A DNA stretch of 64,000 nt, from NCBI RefSeq assembly GCF_000764305.2, contig NW_025941636.1:310001-374000 (forward strand), in the 5' to 3' direction. The notes under the pieces are model-generated. The model was given only the letters and a program-made list of their open reading frames with translations, ran no database searches and was not told the DNA's origin. Position numbers and translations under genes: made by a program. Positions 1 through 11,500 of the stretch are shown here, in pieces. This DNA comes from Hyalella azteca. Taxonomy: Eukaryota; Arthropoda; Malacostraca; Amphipoda; Hyalellidae. Position 1 is the first letter of the stretch, and each line of letters opens with the position of its first letter.

Positions 1-14
1 AATCAGTCTTCATG

Positions 15-58
15 CCGCGTTTGTTGACTTTTACACGCGTTTGTTGACTTTTTACGCT
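15..58. repeat. 24-bp direct repeat, about 2 copies
   Basis: The motif cgcgtttgttgactttt occurs twice in tandem with slight divergence. No gene is associated with it. Confidence 0.6.
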
Positions 59-397
59 ATGCCGCCTCAAGTAACTCGTTTGAAGGATATGAGTTAAGAA
101 ATCTTGCACCAAAAACAAACCCCGGGATCAGAATTCATCTTCATTTTTTAGCTCTAGGTTTCATAATGCATGAATTTCAAAGCACAGGAGCGTTGCATTC
201 TCCTAGAACAACGAAAAATATTTTAATTTATTTCATTTCTGGACAACAGAAATAGAACAACATTCTAGCGCATTTCGCTGCTCATTATTTTCTCACCAAA
301 GTTTTACAGCGCTAATTTTAATACCGCAACTTAGCTGCATTTTAAAATGCCTGAAATTGTTATCAGATATTGAGTTTATTGATAATGTAAGTGTGAA

Positions 398-434
398 TTC
401 TTTATTCTTTATTCTTTATTCTTTATTCTTTATT
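398..434. repeat. Microsatellite, 7-bp unit (attcttt)n
   Basis: About five perfect copies of a 7-bp unit. It is a simple repeat in non-coding sequence. Confidence 0.9.
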
Positions 435-439
435 CACAC

Positions 440-3390
440 AGGAGCATACAAAAAAAATTCATAACAAGAAAATGACAAAAATTTGGAGAAAAAAATACAA
501 AATGCTTCCATGCGAATGCCCATATAAGCTAAAAAGCTTCACAGGCGACATTAGCGATATTATACAATCGAAAAACAATAACATATAATGACGATGGGAT
601 AAGAAGATCATCTCTAAGAGATACACTAGGATAGATTAATTCAGCCATTTCTAAAAGAAGAAGACAAGCAATATATAACAATAGACAATGCAATTAGGCA
701 TATGAGTTAAAAGTTAGGAGTTAGGAATATGAGTTAAAAATAAAATTGACATGTAAATAATAAATAAAGTGGCTTTATGTAAACATAAATTGTTGTCCAT
801 CAATGAACTTAATTAGCCCAATTTTCTCCATGAACCAATATCTTTTTCGGAATGTAACTCTTTTGACTATGATCAATCGACGAATAATTATTGTTCTTAG
901 GATTTAAAAAATTAATGTTCAAATTAGAAAGTTGAAACAAGAATATTGAAATCGTGGCCACATCTATTTTAATATTCTAAATTCATTCGTCGCCATTGAA
1001 TCACGAATGAAATCGCATCATTTACAATATTCAGTGGATTTGCTATGTTTCAGAAAGATGCATGTATCTTCGACTTCTTCAGGTTTTTGTCAAGAATAAT
1101 TTATTTACTTCAAAATGTGATCTACTGTTCCCAAGAAGTTTCTCCGGTTTCGTTTTTATCTTCAGCGTTTTATGTCATTATGTTAGTTTGATTCAGCATA
1201 TTTCATTCCTTCAATTTTTATTATGTAATGAAATAAGGATATTCAAAGTATCTGGTTGGAATATTATCAATTTCTGACATGCCCCGACTGTATTCTGCAA
1301 AGTTTACGAGAGCCATATTTTACCAACATTTGTTTTCAAGCCTCGTCTTGAAAGTTCCTAAAGTTACTGAACGCATCGGCCTTCCGAAATACGAACAACA
1401 GGCGACAAATAATTTTTTCCTTATAACGGTATTAGTCGGATGTTCATTTATATTATTCTTCCTTACAATAACATTTTCTCTGGGCAGCGAAAAATGCTAT
1501 GTATCCTAAAATAGTATGCTGATTAATTAAATTAATAATCATAAAACTCGCAAATATAATGTCCTGTGAAGCCGATGAGCAGTAAGGCATTTTGAACTCT
1601 GGATTTTAGTCATGTTGATGATGGAATAATGATGCCATCAGGTTCAATTCTCCTTACAATTAGCAGGAAATAAAATTACATTTCTATAATAATTATTAAT
1701 AATAATATTTATTTGCAATAAATTTTCCAACACTGAGATATATAACGTAAAAGTGGGAATGTTCGATTAAAACACTCTTTTCATCTGTTATAGTAATAGT
1801 CTCGCTAAAGTTATTTTCTTGATTTTTTGATCGTTTAAAGATTGCTTGAGATGTTTACACAGAAATCCATTATAGCGCCTGCCCAATAAAGTTTTAACTT
1901 TTTCAAAGACCGAATTTCTTGAGCTATCGAAGTTGAATGTTCCGCATTTAAGTCTCATCAATACCCCGGAAGCGTCGAGCTGGATTTGCGGGCAATCATC
2001 GACTGTCGAAAGCCATTGGCATCAGCACAGAAGTTCTACGCTGTCTTGTGTCTAACGAACCTGCGGCAAAATGCCTTTATAGCGAACTTTATCTGGTGAT
2101 CGAAGCAATTGACATCTCGCCTTCAGGTTTTAAAAATCATCCGTTGCTCGGAACGATCGTATCTCCCCTCTGCGTAAACTGGAACAGAGAAAAGGTTCGT
2201 TCAATTTAATACGGAATCAGATGCTTAATCGTCGAGAAATATAGCTTACGATCGAGAGTTTTGCTAATATAAAACATTATTTTTTTTAAATTGAAGCATA
2301 ATTAAAATTTCAGCGTTATTAAACTGATACTCAAAAGGAGCAAACATTTCGAGAAAGTTCTCCACGGCACTCCGCAAAAAATTATACGCATGCAACGCTT
2401 GCATGCCTGCGCATAATTCTCACCGTTCACCGTCCTATAGTTCGGTTACATCTAAAAGACGGACGATGTAAGTAAGAAGTAGGCCTCCGTAGACTTTCTT
2501 CACCCTTGACCAGCATGGAAGTTGTGCAATACTTACGGCTGATTACACATCTTCAGAGGGCAATCCAGCTGATTGCTTCAGCCGCGCTGCTCTACAGTAT
2601 CGATAAATTTGCCAAGATACTAAGTGTCTCTATTGTAAATTATTTGGCAATGCTAAGCGCAGAGCACTTCTACATTGTCCCCAATTGCGAGGGTACGGGT
2701 CACTGGCTGATTACATTTATTTTTGGTGTTCCTGCTAGCGGTAAAGTTTTGGATTCGTTTAGATTCTAAACTTTATTTTACACTTTAAATGCTCGGCCAC
2801 TTGAACCAAGAAATTCAATAGTTTTTTGTCTGATCAGCACCGCAAGCAATCCTTACAGAGAGAAGACTTTAGGCAGGTCTAGATTGCTCCGCGGTAGATT
2901 TTAATCTAGAAATTCCATTCCACCACAGGGTATTTTAATCTCATCGAAAGATATTAAGAAGGAAAATAGTTTCATTGAAACTTTTCATGCTCCCGACATT
3001 AACGCCAATTGAACGTATTTTTCAATTTGGAAGGTTCTCTATACATGACGAAACATTAGCACAACTCCCCATTGTGCGATGAGAAAAAATTTATTCTTCA
3101 ACGAGTAATTTCATTCTGGACACGAATAAATAAAATCTTAAAAATGCTTATTGAGTTCAGCAAATTATTATCATCGTGCATCTTTATCTATAATTAATAA
3201 AAATGTTTTCGTTCATGCCACTGGTAATTTATAGAGGTGACTTTCATTTTTTAATTTTCCACAAAATTTATACTAAACGAGTTTTACGACTACAAGAAAT
3301 AAGTTAAACTAATAAAATGATAAATTCTTCAAATGTGAATTCTTTTGTGGCGTGTTCTAATTTTTCTGAACTTAGCCACGGATAACAGAA
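440..3390. other. AT-rich sequence without a supported gene
   Basis: I find no exon with convincing splice borders here. Three plus-strand stretches stay open for 70-90 codons (1062-1509 in two frames, about 1953-2208, and 2515-2769), but none shows a recognisable motif or good splice sites. Missing downstream GPCR exons on the minus strand could lie here; I saw no TM3 or TM7 motif. Confidence 0.5.
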
Positions 3391-3400
3391 ACCTGGTACG

Positions 3401-3638
3401 AGAGACAAGGGCCTTCTCTCTAGAGGCTGCGAAGCTATAGCGTGGCCTTCTCATATTCAAGAGACAGATGCCTTCACTCTAGAGGCTGCGAAGCTATAGC
3501 GAGGCCTTCTCATATATTCAAGAGACAGGTGCCTTCACTCTAGAGGCTGCGAAGCTACAGGGCGGCCTTCATATATTCAAGAGACAGGTGCCTTCACTCT
3601 AGAGGCTGCGAAGCTACAGGGAGGGCTTCATTTATTCA
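3401..3638. repeat. Minisatellite, about 60-bp unit, 4 copies
   Basis: Four tandem copies begin with gagacaggtgccttcactct and include the shared core gaggctgcgaagcta. Copies differ by a few bases and small indels. It lies about 0.4 kb downstream of the GPCR donor array and probably falls in the first GPCR intron. Confidence 0.85.
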
Positions 3639-4028
3639 GCGCATACCAAGAATGAATAATTTTACGTAGGCTGTGAATCGGGATATTTTTAAGAATGTTT
3701 TTAAATAATAAGAAGTATCATGCAACCAAAAGTTCTTTTATAGTATTTATATTATATAATCTATACATATTTTCTAAAGGCACAATAGACTCACGAAGAA
3801 ATATAATTTACAATTTTAGAGACGCGTGTAAAAAATTTTGCTTTTAAATGGAATTAAATATATTTAATAAAACTTCTTTTTGTGAACGATTTTGGTGATT
3901 TCAATTCAATTAGTGTATGAGGATGCAATATCGGAGTACATGCGATGGTGACCACCAGATCCGCCAAAATCATCATAGGCAGCAAACGCAGCGTAAATAA
4001 ATCAGCAGTTCAGTGCTGCACGGTGAAA

Positions 4029-4405
4029 ACTCACCCGTGTACACGTTGCCGATGAGCGTTGCAGTTGTGGACTGTGTGCACTCACCCGTGTACACGTTGC
4101 TGATGATCGCTGCAGTTGTGTACTGTGTGCACTCACCCGTGTACACGTTGCTGATATTCGCTGCAGTTGTGGACTGCGTGCACTCACCCGTGTACACGTT
4201 GCACATGATCGCTGCAGTTGTGGACTGTGTGCACTCACCCGTGTACACGTTGCACATGATCGCTGCAGTTCTGGACTACGTGCACTCACCCGTGTACACG
4301 TTGCACATGATCGCTGCAGTTGGGGACTGTGTGCACTCACCCGTGTACACGTTGCACATGATCGCTGCAGTTGTGGACTGTGTGCACTCACCCGTGTACA
4401 CGTTG
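4029..4405 (-). repeat. 51-bp minisatellite made of repeated GPCR exon 1 donor sites, 8 copies
   Basis: On the plus strand the block actcacccgtgtacacgttg recurs with exact 51-bp spacing, starting at 4386, 4335, 4284, 4233, 4182, 4131, 4080 and 4029. Read on the minus strand, each copy carries an exon end plus donor, TACACGG|GTGAGT. The copy at 4386 is the natural end of GPCR exon 1. The other seven lie in the intron. The frame stays open through two extra copies and is closed by TAG at 4273-4275 in the third. The most distal copy (4029) again encodes ATLIGNVYTG, using different third-codon bases from the exon. Confidence 0.95.
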
Positions 4406-4722
4406 CCGATGAGTGTAGCAGGCACGCAGAATATTATCACAAGCAGGTCTGCAAGCGCCAAATTGAACAGGAAGTAAAACACAGTCGTCTTCATGATGCG
4501 GGTGCGAGCGACCACCATCATGACCAGCACGTTACCCACCAAGCCCACCACAAACACTATTGAGTACGCTACTATGTACACCAACGTCGTGATGAATGAG
4601 TGTCTAAACTCATCGTATTCTATGCGGTCATCGTAGTTGTAATAACTATAATTGAGGCTATCGTTGTAATTGCTGTTGTTATAAGGGCTGTCCAAATGAT
4701 AGGATTCATTCATAAATGCCAT
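4392..4722 (-). CDS. First coding exon of a class A neuropeptide GPCR, trissin-receptor-like (partial gene)
   Basis: The exon encodes about 110 residues. First comes an extracellular N-terminus rich in Asn, Tyr and Asp with several N-glycosylation sequons. TM1 follows with the class A hallmark GNVLVMMVV, then a short basic loop (ARTRIMKT), then TM2 with NLALADLLVIIFCVP carrying the conserved LAxxD core. The exon ends at VPATLIGNVYTG, just past TM2, with donor G|GTGAGT at 4391 (phase 1). The CVPATLIGN sequence after TM2 reminds me of the insect trissin receptor group; orexin/QRFP-like receptors are the alternative. Met is at 4722, immediately after ATGCAG|G, which suggests a non-coding 5' exon upstream. 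TM3-TM7 are not in the window and should lie beyond its left edge. The donor is embedded in an eight-copy 51-bp array. Confidence 0.85.
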
Positions 4723-4924
4723 CCTGCATATGTTTGGTCTTGTAAGCTTTGAAAAAAAAAAATTACGGAAAATATGCCCGAAAATGTAATGTTACCATGA
4801 ACTAGTTCACTCCATTATCACGTTTTAATTCACGTTATATTCGTCAAACATAAACGATTAATTGTTTGCGTGACACTTTCGTTAGATTGTTTACGAATAA
4901 ATTTCTTTCTACCTCACTTCTTGC

Positions 4925-5065
4925 ACTCATAATAATTCTATAACCCTAGTGCGAGTTGCAGGTCGGCATCCTTGAAGTACGGCGAGTGACTCCCGCGGAG
5001 TAACAGACACCGACGCACGTCCCGTCCCAGGCTCAGTGCACGAATGACCGAACGAGGCGACTGGT
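4925..5065 (-). promoter_or_regulatory. CpG-rich patch, candidate 5'UTR/promoter of the GPCR gene
   Basis: This is a GC- and CpG-rich island of about 140 bp in AT-rich surroundings, 200-340 bp upstream of the GPCR ATG. The ATG sits just behind an acceptor-like site, so a non-coding first exon is expected in this direction. No core promoter element is certain. Confidence 0.35.
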
Positions 5066-5940
5066 GAGCCGAGCATCGCTTCGTAATTCATTGTTACATC
5101 GCGAAAACTCTTGGATTCACACGAAAAATATGCAAATCAAAATAGAATAGTCTAGGCTGTCATAATTATTGGTCATGAATTATCACGAAACTGAGACTTA
5201 TTGGAATTGTCAGGGAACTTAGACTTAGGGTGATCATTTAGCAGCTACTCTTCAGAAAATTAATTTGATCAATTGAGAATTTGTGCGTGGTAGGAACAAA
5301 AATGTGCTAAAATCTATCAACTTATTATCTCTTTAAGAGGATGTGATTGAACCTCATAGAAATAACATACTCAAGACAAAACACTTTGTTTGCCAATCAT
5401 TCTTTCCATGTCTAGAATTCAAATGATTACTACACTCTAGATACAAGTGGGAATTACAGTGCAGATATTGCGGTCTGCCAATTATTTAAGCGAGGGTACT
5501 AATGCCCACTGGTGAAATACAGCGACTGTTTCAGTGTTGTAATTCTCGATAATACTCGAGCTGATCGTTTTTTTCTGTCTCGGAATATGTTTTTCTGTAT
5601 GCGGATGTTTATTGGCTATTCTCCTTTCGTCTGTGCCGTACGATCAGGACAATTTAAAACATTATGACAATTCACAAGCTACCAAATTTACAAAATGCGT
5701 TGAATATAATCACCGTGAACCTGGCAGTCTAGTTGTTAACTTGTTCTAGAATAATTATAATTTATTAATCAATAAATAATCAATGTATTTATTGTTGTGC
5801 ATTCATCCATGAGATAATAGCGGCCTGGAATTTTACAGAGGTTTAATTTTCTTTCCTTTAATGTTCAAACTTAATTTCAATTAGTAGATAAATCGATTAA
5901 TTATTCCTCGTAAGGATGAGTGATAACCAAATAAATCATA
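5066..5940. other. Intergenic, nothing recognised
   Basis: AT-rich spacer between the GPCR 5' region and the 3' end of the next minus-strand gene. I see no reading frame with coding character. Confidence 0.5.
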
Positions 5941-5944
5941 GCAC

Positions 5945-5950
5945 TTTATT
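5945..5950 (-). terminator. AATAAA polyadenylation signal for the 433-residue gene
   Basis: A canonical AATAAA on the minus strand, about 200 nt past the stop codon at 6147. Confidence 0.5.
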
Positions 5951-6146
5951 GTATCTTTACAATGAATAATTTATGTGGCTAATATCTCATAAGTTTAGAT
6001 TAAGTTTAAGTGTAGATTTCGGGTTATTTTCGAACAATTTTCAAAATCTTTATCATCGGCTCACTTACGAAGAACATTATTCTTTTTCCACAAAAGTTTT
6101 ATTGTTTTGTGAAATAATTGCCCATTCTTAATTAACATTAATTTTG

Positions 6147-7448
6147 CTATTTGGCCAATATAGCGCAAATTTCGTCGGTGAGGTAGGCGAGGTCGAGCAG
6201 CCCTATGGCGGACTGTAGGTGCCATTTGGCGTGAGGGATAAGAGGACTGCACCACGAAGTTCCAGGGTACAGGTTAGTTCCGTTCTGAAAGTCAGGGTCG
6301 AAGTATTGGAACGAACTAAATTGATTCGCGATAAGATTTACTCGAGGCAGAAGCTCCCATCCTATATAATTAACGATCGGGTCGAGAAACAATTTACTTT
6401 TAGTCAAGACGCGTTCTTGCCACAGAAAGGCGTAAATTAGCTTCATGGTTGTGCTGAGTGTGTTGCCTAAAAGTTTGGCATGATCAGCAGGCGGAAGATG
6501 TATACTAGATGTCGCCCGACGAATTTCTGGAATATAATCGTCGAGGACGAAGCGACGAAGATCTTTCGGTAGCTTGAAGGCGTCCGCAAGCATCGGAACT
6601 AAGCTGTCCACAATAACGGCATCAAAACTCAACGTCAAAATCGTACAGTAAATACCAGAATAAATTAGCATGTAATCGGGAATGTCGAAACTTTCAGTGA
6701 TGTTATACCACTCACTCACAGGCCGCGTGAGGTACATCGTCTGGAAATCATCAATGATCTGGACAGCCGTTTTGGCCCGTGGAGTGGCACTCAGATCGTG
6801 GATGACTGAAGACTTGTAGTCAAGATTTGAAAGGCTTGCCTGATGGAAAGCGTATGCCAAAACAGCGAGAGTTTTACGGTCCTGTTGACGTCCAAGTCTG
6901 GTGTTGCTGCCATGCCAGAATGCGGAGCCCCAGGCCAGGGCTGAAAAACCTTTTCCCATTGCTTTCACATATTCATCTGACATAGAAAATCCTCTCCCCG
7001 AGAACTGGCGGAAGCAAATTTCTAACACGTCATGATAATATGCCAAATTTGAGGCATAGTCACACGGCTCATAAATGGTCATTCCGTGCATGGTTGATGC
7101 AGTAACGTTGTGCTCGTGATAAAAAGAAGGAAATTTACCCCACTCATCTGAAGGAGTGCCGTTGGAGTCCCAGTAATCGATGATTCCTTGCCATGCTTTG
7201 TCTTGGGCTCGAGGTAACTCGGGATCAAATTTCGCCATGCACGCCCTCAACTCTTCGAAAAAGTGAGCGTCGAAGCCCTTTTCTCCGCCCGTCATGAGGA
7301 GCTGCATGGCGTGTTGCATCGCCAGCATGGAGTCGTCGGACTGAACATTTTGTGATGCTTTTTCATGGTAAGGCAGAGCACTGGCAACCACTATTATGAA
7401 ACTCCACAACCAAGCTTGGCAGCCTTGCATGCTGATGTTATTGTCCAT
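6147..7448 (-). CDS. Secreted protein of 433 residues, single exon, unrecognised family
   Basis: An uninterrupted 1302-bp frame ends in TAG at 6147. Residues 7-25 (from MQGCQAWLWSFIIVVASA) form a signal peptide with likely cleavage before LPYHEK, so Met7 may be the true start. The mature part is mostly helical in appearance, with seven or so scattered Cys and NxS/T sequons (HNVTAS, YNITES, QNGTNL), which fits secretion. Distinctive segments are TMHGMTIYEPCDYASNL near residue 120, WGSAFWHGSNTRLGRQQDR near 175, and TLSFDAVIVDSLVPMLADA near 280. I cannot assign a family or activity. There is no transmembrane segment apart from the signal peptide. No intron is needed, unlike its neighbours, so it could be an old retrocopy that stays intact. 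Confidence 0.9.
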   Translation of the reverse strand: MDNNISMQGCQAWLWSFIIVVASALPYHEKASQNVQSDDSMLAMQHAMQLLMTGGEKGFDAHFFEELRACMAKFDPELPRAQDKAWQGIIDYWDSNGTPSDEWGKFPSFYHEHNVTASTMHGMTIYEPCDYASNLAYYHDVLEICFRQFSGRGFSMSDEYVKAMGKGFSALAWGSAFWHGSNTRLGRQQDRKTLAVLAYAFHQASLSNLDYKSSVIHDLSATPRAKTAVQIIDDFQTMYLTRPVSEWYNITESFDIPDYMLIYSGIYCTILTLSFDAVIVDSLVPMLADAFKLPKDLRRFVLDDYIPEIRRATSSIHLPPADHAKLLGNTLSTTMKLIYAFLWQERVLTKSKLFLDPIVNYIGWELLPRVNLIANQFSSFQYFDPDFQNGTNLYPGTSWCSPLIPHAKWHLQSAIGLLDLAYLTDEICAILAK

Positions 7449-8200
7449 ACTGAAGAGTCTTGATCATAGTGGATACGAAGCTCAAGTGTGCTTGTCCATT
7501 CATATCTTATCAAGATTTGAAGGAGAAACATTGATAAGAAGGATAAATACCTTGTAATAATTCAGGTGAAAATGTCTGAGTGTGACCGTATTTGTAGAGA
7601 TTTCGGAATGAGGAACTGGGAGAGTCTCAACATTGGTATATAAATACCTGTAGAGTCATTGAACAGAAACATTTTAACATAACTCAAATGCAGACGCATA
7701 AAGTAAAGTACGTACGATACTAAATAGATCAGCGGGACTTCCTATTCAATAATTGAATCTTCGAAAAATTTCTTGGACGTTTGCTCCAACGGTTCGAATT
7801 TATCATTCCAGCAGAGGTCAGAGACTATAATTGTAAATAATCTATTAGGTATACTTAAAGTAATTAACTAATTAATTATACAATAGCTAATATGAAGTGC
7901 ACCTAAATTACAACACTGCATCACATAAGACAGATACAACACTGCATCACCCTTTACAACATCGAACAAAGCCTCACTATCTTTTGCTGATTACGCATTT
8001 TGAAAAATTTCAGTCATTTATCAGTATTGCTCGTAAAATAAAATAAATTTTTTCAAAGAAGAAAAAAATATTTACCTGGCAAGGTATAACTTTTTTTAAA
8101 TACTATTTTATCAAAATCATGTAAATTTGGTTGAATTTAATTTAGAATTGTCACAATTGTTTTCAAACCATTCCCCTATTTGGATGCGTTTTTAAACAAA
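7449..8200. other. 5' flank of the 433-residue gene and spacer
   Basis: Non-coding. A TATA-like run (tatataaata, 7637-7646) inside a near-palindrome lies about 190 bp upstream of the ATG and could serve transcription in either direction. A short direct repeat (acaacactgcatcac) occurs twice near 7910-7950. Confidence 0.35.
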
Positions 8201-8202
8201 GG

Positions 8203-8440
8203 AAGGTAATGTTGGTCATGGAGGCCCACTGTAACCTTAAACCCTGCTCTTAATGTTGGTCATGGAGGCCCACTGTAACCTTAAACCCTTCCCTTAATGT
8301 TGGTCATGGAGGCTCACTGTAACCTTAAACCCTAGGTCATGGAGGCCCACTGTAACCTTAAACCCTGCCCTTAATGTTGGTCATGGAGGCCCACTGTAAC
8401 ATTAAACCCTGCCCTTAATGTTGGTCATGGAGGCCCACTG
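8203..8440 (-). repeat. 44-45-bp minisatellite built from the last codons and stop of the LRR gene, about 6 copies
   Basis: Units carry ttggtcatggaggcccactg and aaaccctg in tandem. The copy at about 8404-8440 is the real 3' coding end of the LRR gene, covering the last 12 codons; the stop codon is at 8402-8404. The other copies continue into the 3' flank. The fourth copy is shortened. This is an exon-edge array at a stop codon rather than at a splice site. Confidence 0.9.
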
Positions 8441-8555
8441 GCCATCACACACAGAGTTGAAGGTCATGTCGTACACGAGGCGGCCGCCGAGGTCACCAGG
8501 GCCCCGACACTTCGGTTGACGGTCCCAGATTTTGTCTCCATGAGCGTGAAGCCAA
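8402..8555 (-). CDS. LRR gene exon 11: LRRCT end and stop
   Basis: Acceptor CTGCGCAG|T, phase 2. The exon completes the LRRCT (WLHAHGDKIWD, CRGPGDLGG, CDGQWASM) and ends at TAA 8402-8404. The last 12 codons are the founder unit of the adjacent 44-45-bp array. An extended LRRCT ending in GQWASM plus a short tail is consistent with a natural stop, not a truncation. Confidence 0.8.
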
Positions 8556-11500
8556 CTGCGCAGTTGCCGATAATTACAATTATTAATTATTAGGCTGAAC
8601 CCTTTCATCTCATTCCTCCTCAATTATTAGGATCCTACATCGAATAAGCTGAATCCCTCATTCCGTTCCTCCTCAATTTTTAGGTACATACCTCTATCAG
8701 ACTGATCTTTTCTAGCCCATTCCTCCTACACTGATATTCTTACCATCGATCCCAGCAGACTGCTGGTGAAATTGATCACTCGTATCCTCCGGGTTACGTC
8801 ATGTTAACTTGCCACTAAGTTGCCCAATTTTATTGTACCAGTACTGAGCTCCTATAAATTGATCTCAATTCTAATTTTACATTCTCTTAACTAACAAATT
8901 ATACTTAAATTCTGCCTTATTTCGCCAGCATTAGTTATAGTTTTTATTATAGTAAGGATCGTTCATAATTTCATTAAATTTACAAATTAATTAAAATAAG
9001 TATTCGAAGGGTTACAATTTCCAACTCTCTTCGAACATATGTGATTAAAAGAATAATGATACGAATTTACTTATTAAAGTTTTATTTTGCGATATAAAAT
9101 GAGAGTAATTATTATCTATGATAACCGCGAGCTCAAATCCTTCTCATCTATAAGTATTATCTCGTTAGTCTTAGCAGAGGCGTTCTTTGAAGAACAAGTC
9201 TTTGTTAGATCTAATTGGTGGCTCGTGCTCAATGTGAAAGCGTTCGATATATTTCTTAAGGAAATGAGGAAGTGCTTATGATGAGTGCACTGTAGGTCTG
9301 TAGCATTCATGCTTCCCTAAACTATTAATTAAATGTCAGGTCAAAAGTGAGTCTTTCAGTGGTGGGCATATATATTTGAAGAATGGGTATTAATTTGCTA
9401 GGTTATTATCATATATAACTGCTAAACTTTAGTACTAATTACTCTTAATTAATTAGCAAACGTTTCTCGCCGTGGGCATTTTTCATTAAATTTTCTAGAA
9501 GTTATATAGGTAATGAAGAGTTTTTATTCCTCAAGGTATAAAGTTTTTTTTAAAGAGGATTTTTTAGATAATTCCCATTCCCTATAAATAACTTTTTTAT
9601 TCTTTCTCAATCAATAAGTGATAACTTTCTTTGAAAAGAAGTGCATTAGGCTGTGATATTATTTGGGAACACATTCATAACTCAAGTGACAAGATTTGAG
9701 GCCAATATATTTATAAAAACACTCCACTAAAATTATATAAATTAGTCCATTAAGGCATATATGAGACTTTTAAAAACAGAAGAAGTAAAGCACAACACAT
9801 CGCACACTTGAATTAAAGTAAGGACCCAGTAATGCTGTAAATTTATTGGTATGAGAGAGCATTTTACAAGCAGCATGACATTCAATCAGTGAGTTAGAAG
9901 AAGTTAAAGCGACACGCTACTTACTTGGTGAGATAGAGGATGTTGCAGAGCAGCATGACATTCAGCGCTACTTACTTGGTGAGATAGAGGATGTTGCAGA
10001 GCAGCATGACATTCAGCGCTTCTTACTTGGTGAGATAGAGGATGTTGCAGAGCAGCATGACATTCAGCCCTTCTTACTTGGTGAGATAAAGGATGTTGCA
10101 GTCACAGTGCCAGGGATTACGAGATAACTTCACTTGCTCAACTTTTTCTAAGTCATCCAGCAGTCCTGGCGGTAGTCGCATGAACTTGTTGCTGTCAATC
10201 TGACTGGAGAAGTAACACATTTCAAAGTGTTACCTTTAAATACATTTCATCTATTTTTCTTCAAGAATATATCAACCATAAAAAATTATTATTCGAAAAT
10301 GTTACCCAGTTCAACGTACAGCCTGAGAAGATTAGGCGAGCGGACGAAGATGCGCCTGGGCAGGTCGCTGAGCAGGTTATTGTTTAGCAGGAGCCATGTT
10401 AAGTTGTTCATGCCGGAAAAAGCGGCAATTTCCACCTTGGCAATTTTATTAGAAAATAAATATAACTTCTCAAGCTTCGGGGTACCTGCGGGAGCAACAA
10501 GTAGAGAAATTAATGACACGCAATTGCAGTAATGATTTCTCTTTGAGCAACCTTTAATCACATTAATCAATGTTATGGGAAATGGTAATTTCAATACTTC
10601 ATCCCCGTATTTAAAAATAACTAAATTATGTAAAAAAAGTAGAAAATAATTGTTGACATTACAGACCAGCAAACGTGCGGTTGAGTATTTTCCCGATGTT
10701 GTTCTGGCCGAGATAAAGCTCCTTCAGGTTGCGCAGCCCTAAGAAGTCGCTTGCTTGCACAGACTCGAGGCTGTTGCCTGTGAGCTCTAACATCGCCAGG
10801 GACGCTTGGTGGCTCAGGAGACTGGGTGGTAGCACCTTCAACTGGAACGATTTGTACAATATTGCTTCGTGTTATTATTTCTTCTTAGATGCGTTAAAAT
10901 TATTTTGAAGCAGCAAGTTGTATACATCATTGGATGTAAAAAATTAAAATAACTTTTTTAACACATGTGATTGAAAATTTTAAAGCCTGACCTGATCATA
11001 CACCACATTTTAAAGAAAAAACTGTTTTTTTTTTTGTTATTTTACGATTAGATAATCTATTCATGAGTTTGTTCATTTGGATCCAAAACTCGTGCAGTTG
11101 AACTGTTTCATCAAAAATTCGCTTCTACATAGTGTATTGATTTTTCGATCAAATGGAACTTTGTAATTCAATTTCGTAGCGCAATGGTAAAATTTTGATG
11201 AGCACACGGCTACATCAAAGCCGGAGTGAACGAGATATTCAGTCCCTAAATCAGACTCATTTCAGCCATAGCATTGACGAATAAGTCCTATTCTGATTAC
11301 AAAATATTAGGAATTTCAACTAACATTCAAATTCAAGGGAAATGGGCAGTCTTCTAAATCGAAACAAATTAATATGATTTGCAGGTTATTTGATATGATA
11401 TTAAATTTTAATATAATTATACAGAATATATGATGTGAAAACCGTAGAACAACTGTGCTCTGATTGCTTCAATAAAGTCATGTCTAATAATTCGTTTTAA

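Noticed and set aside
4002..4477. Three overlapping open frames of 94-154 codons on both strands
   Set aside because: They are translations of the 51-bp array. The only real coding part is the GPCR exon ending at 4392.
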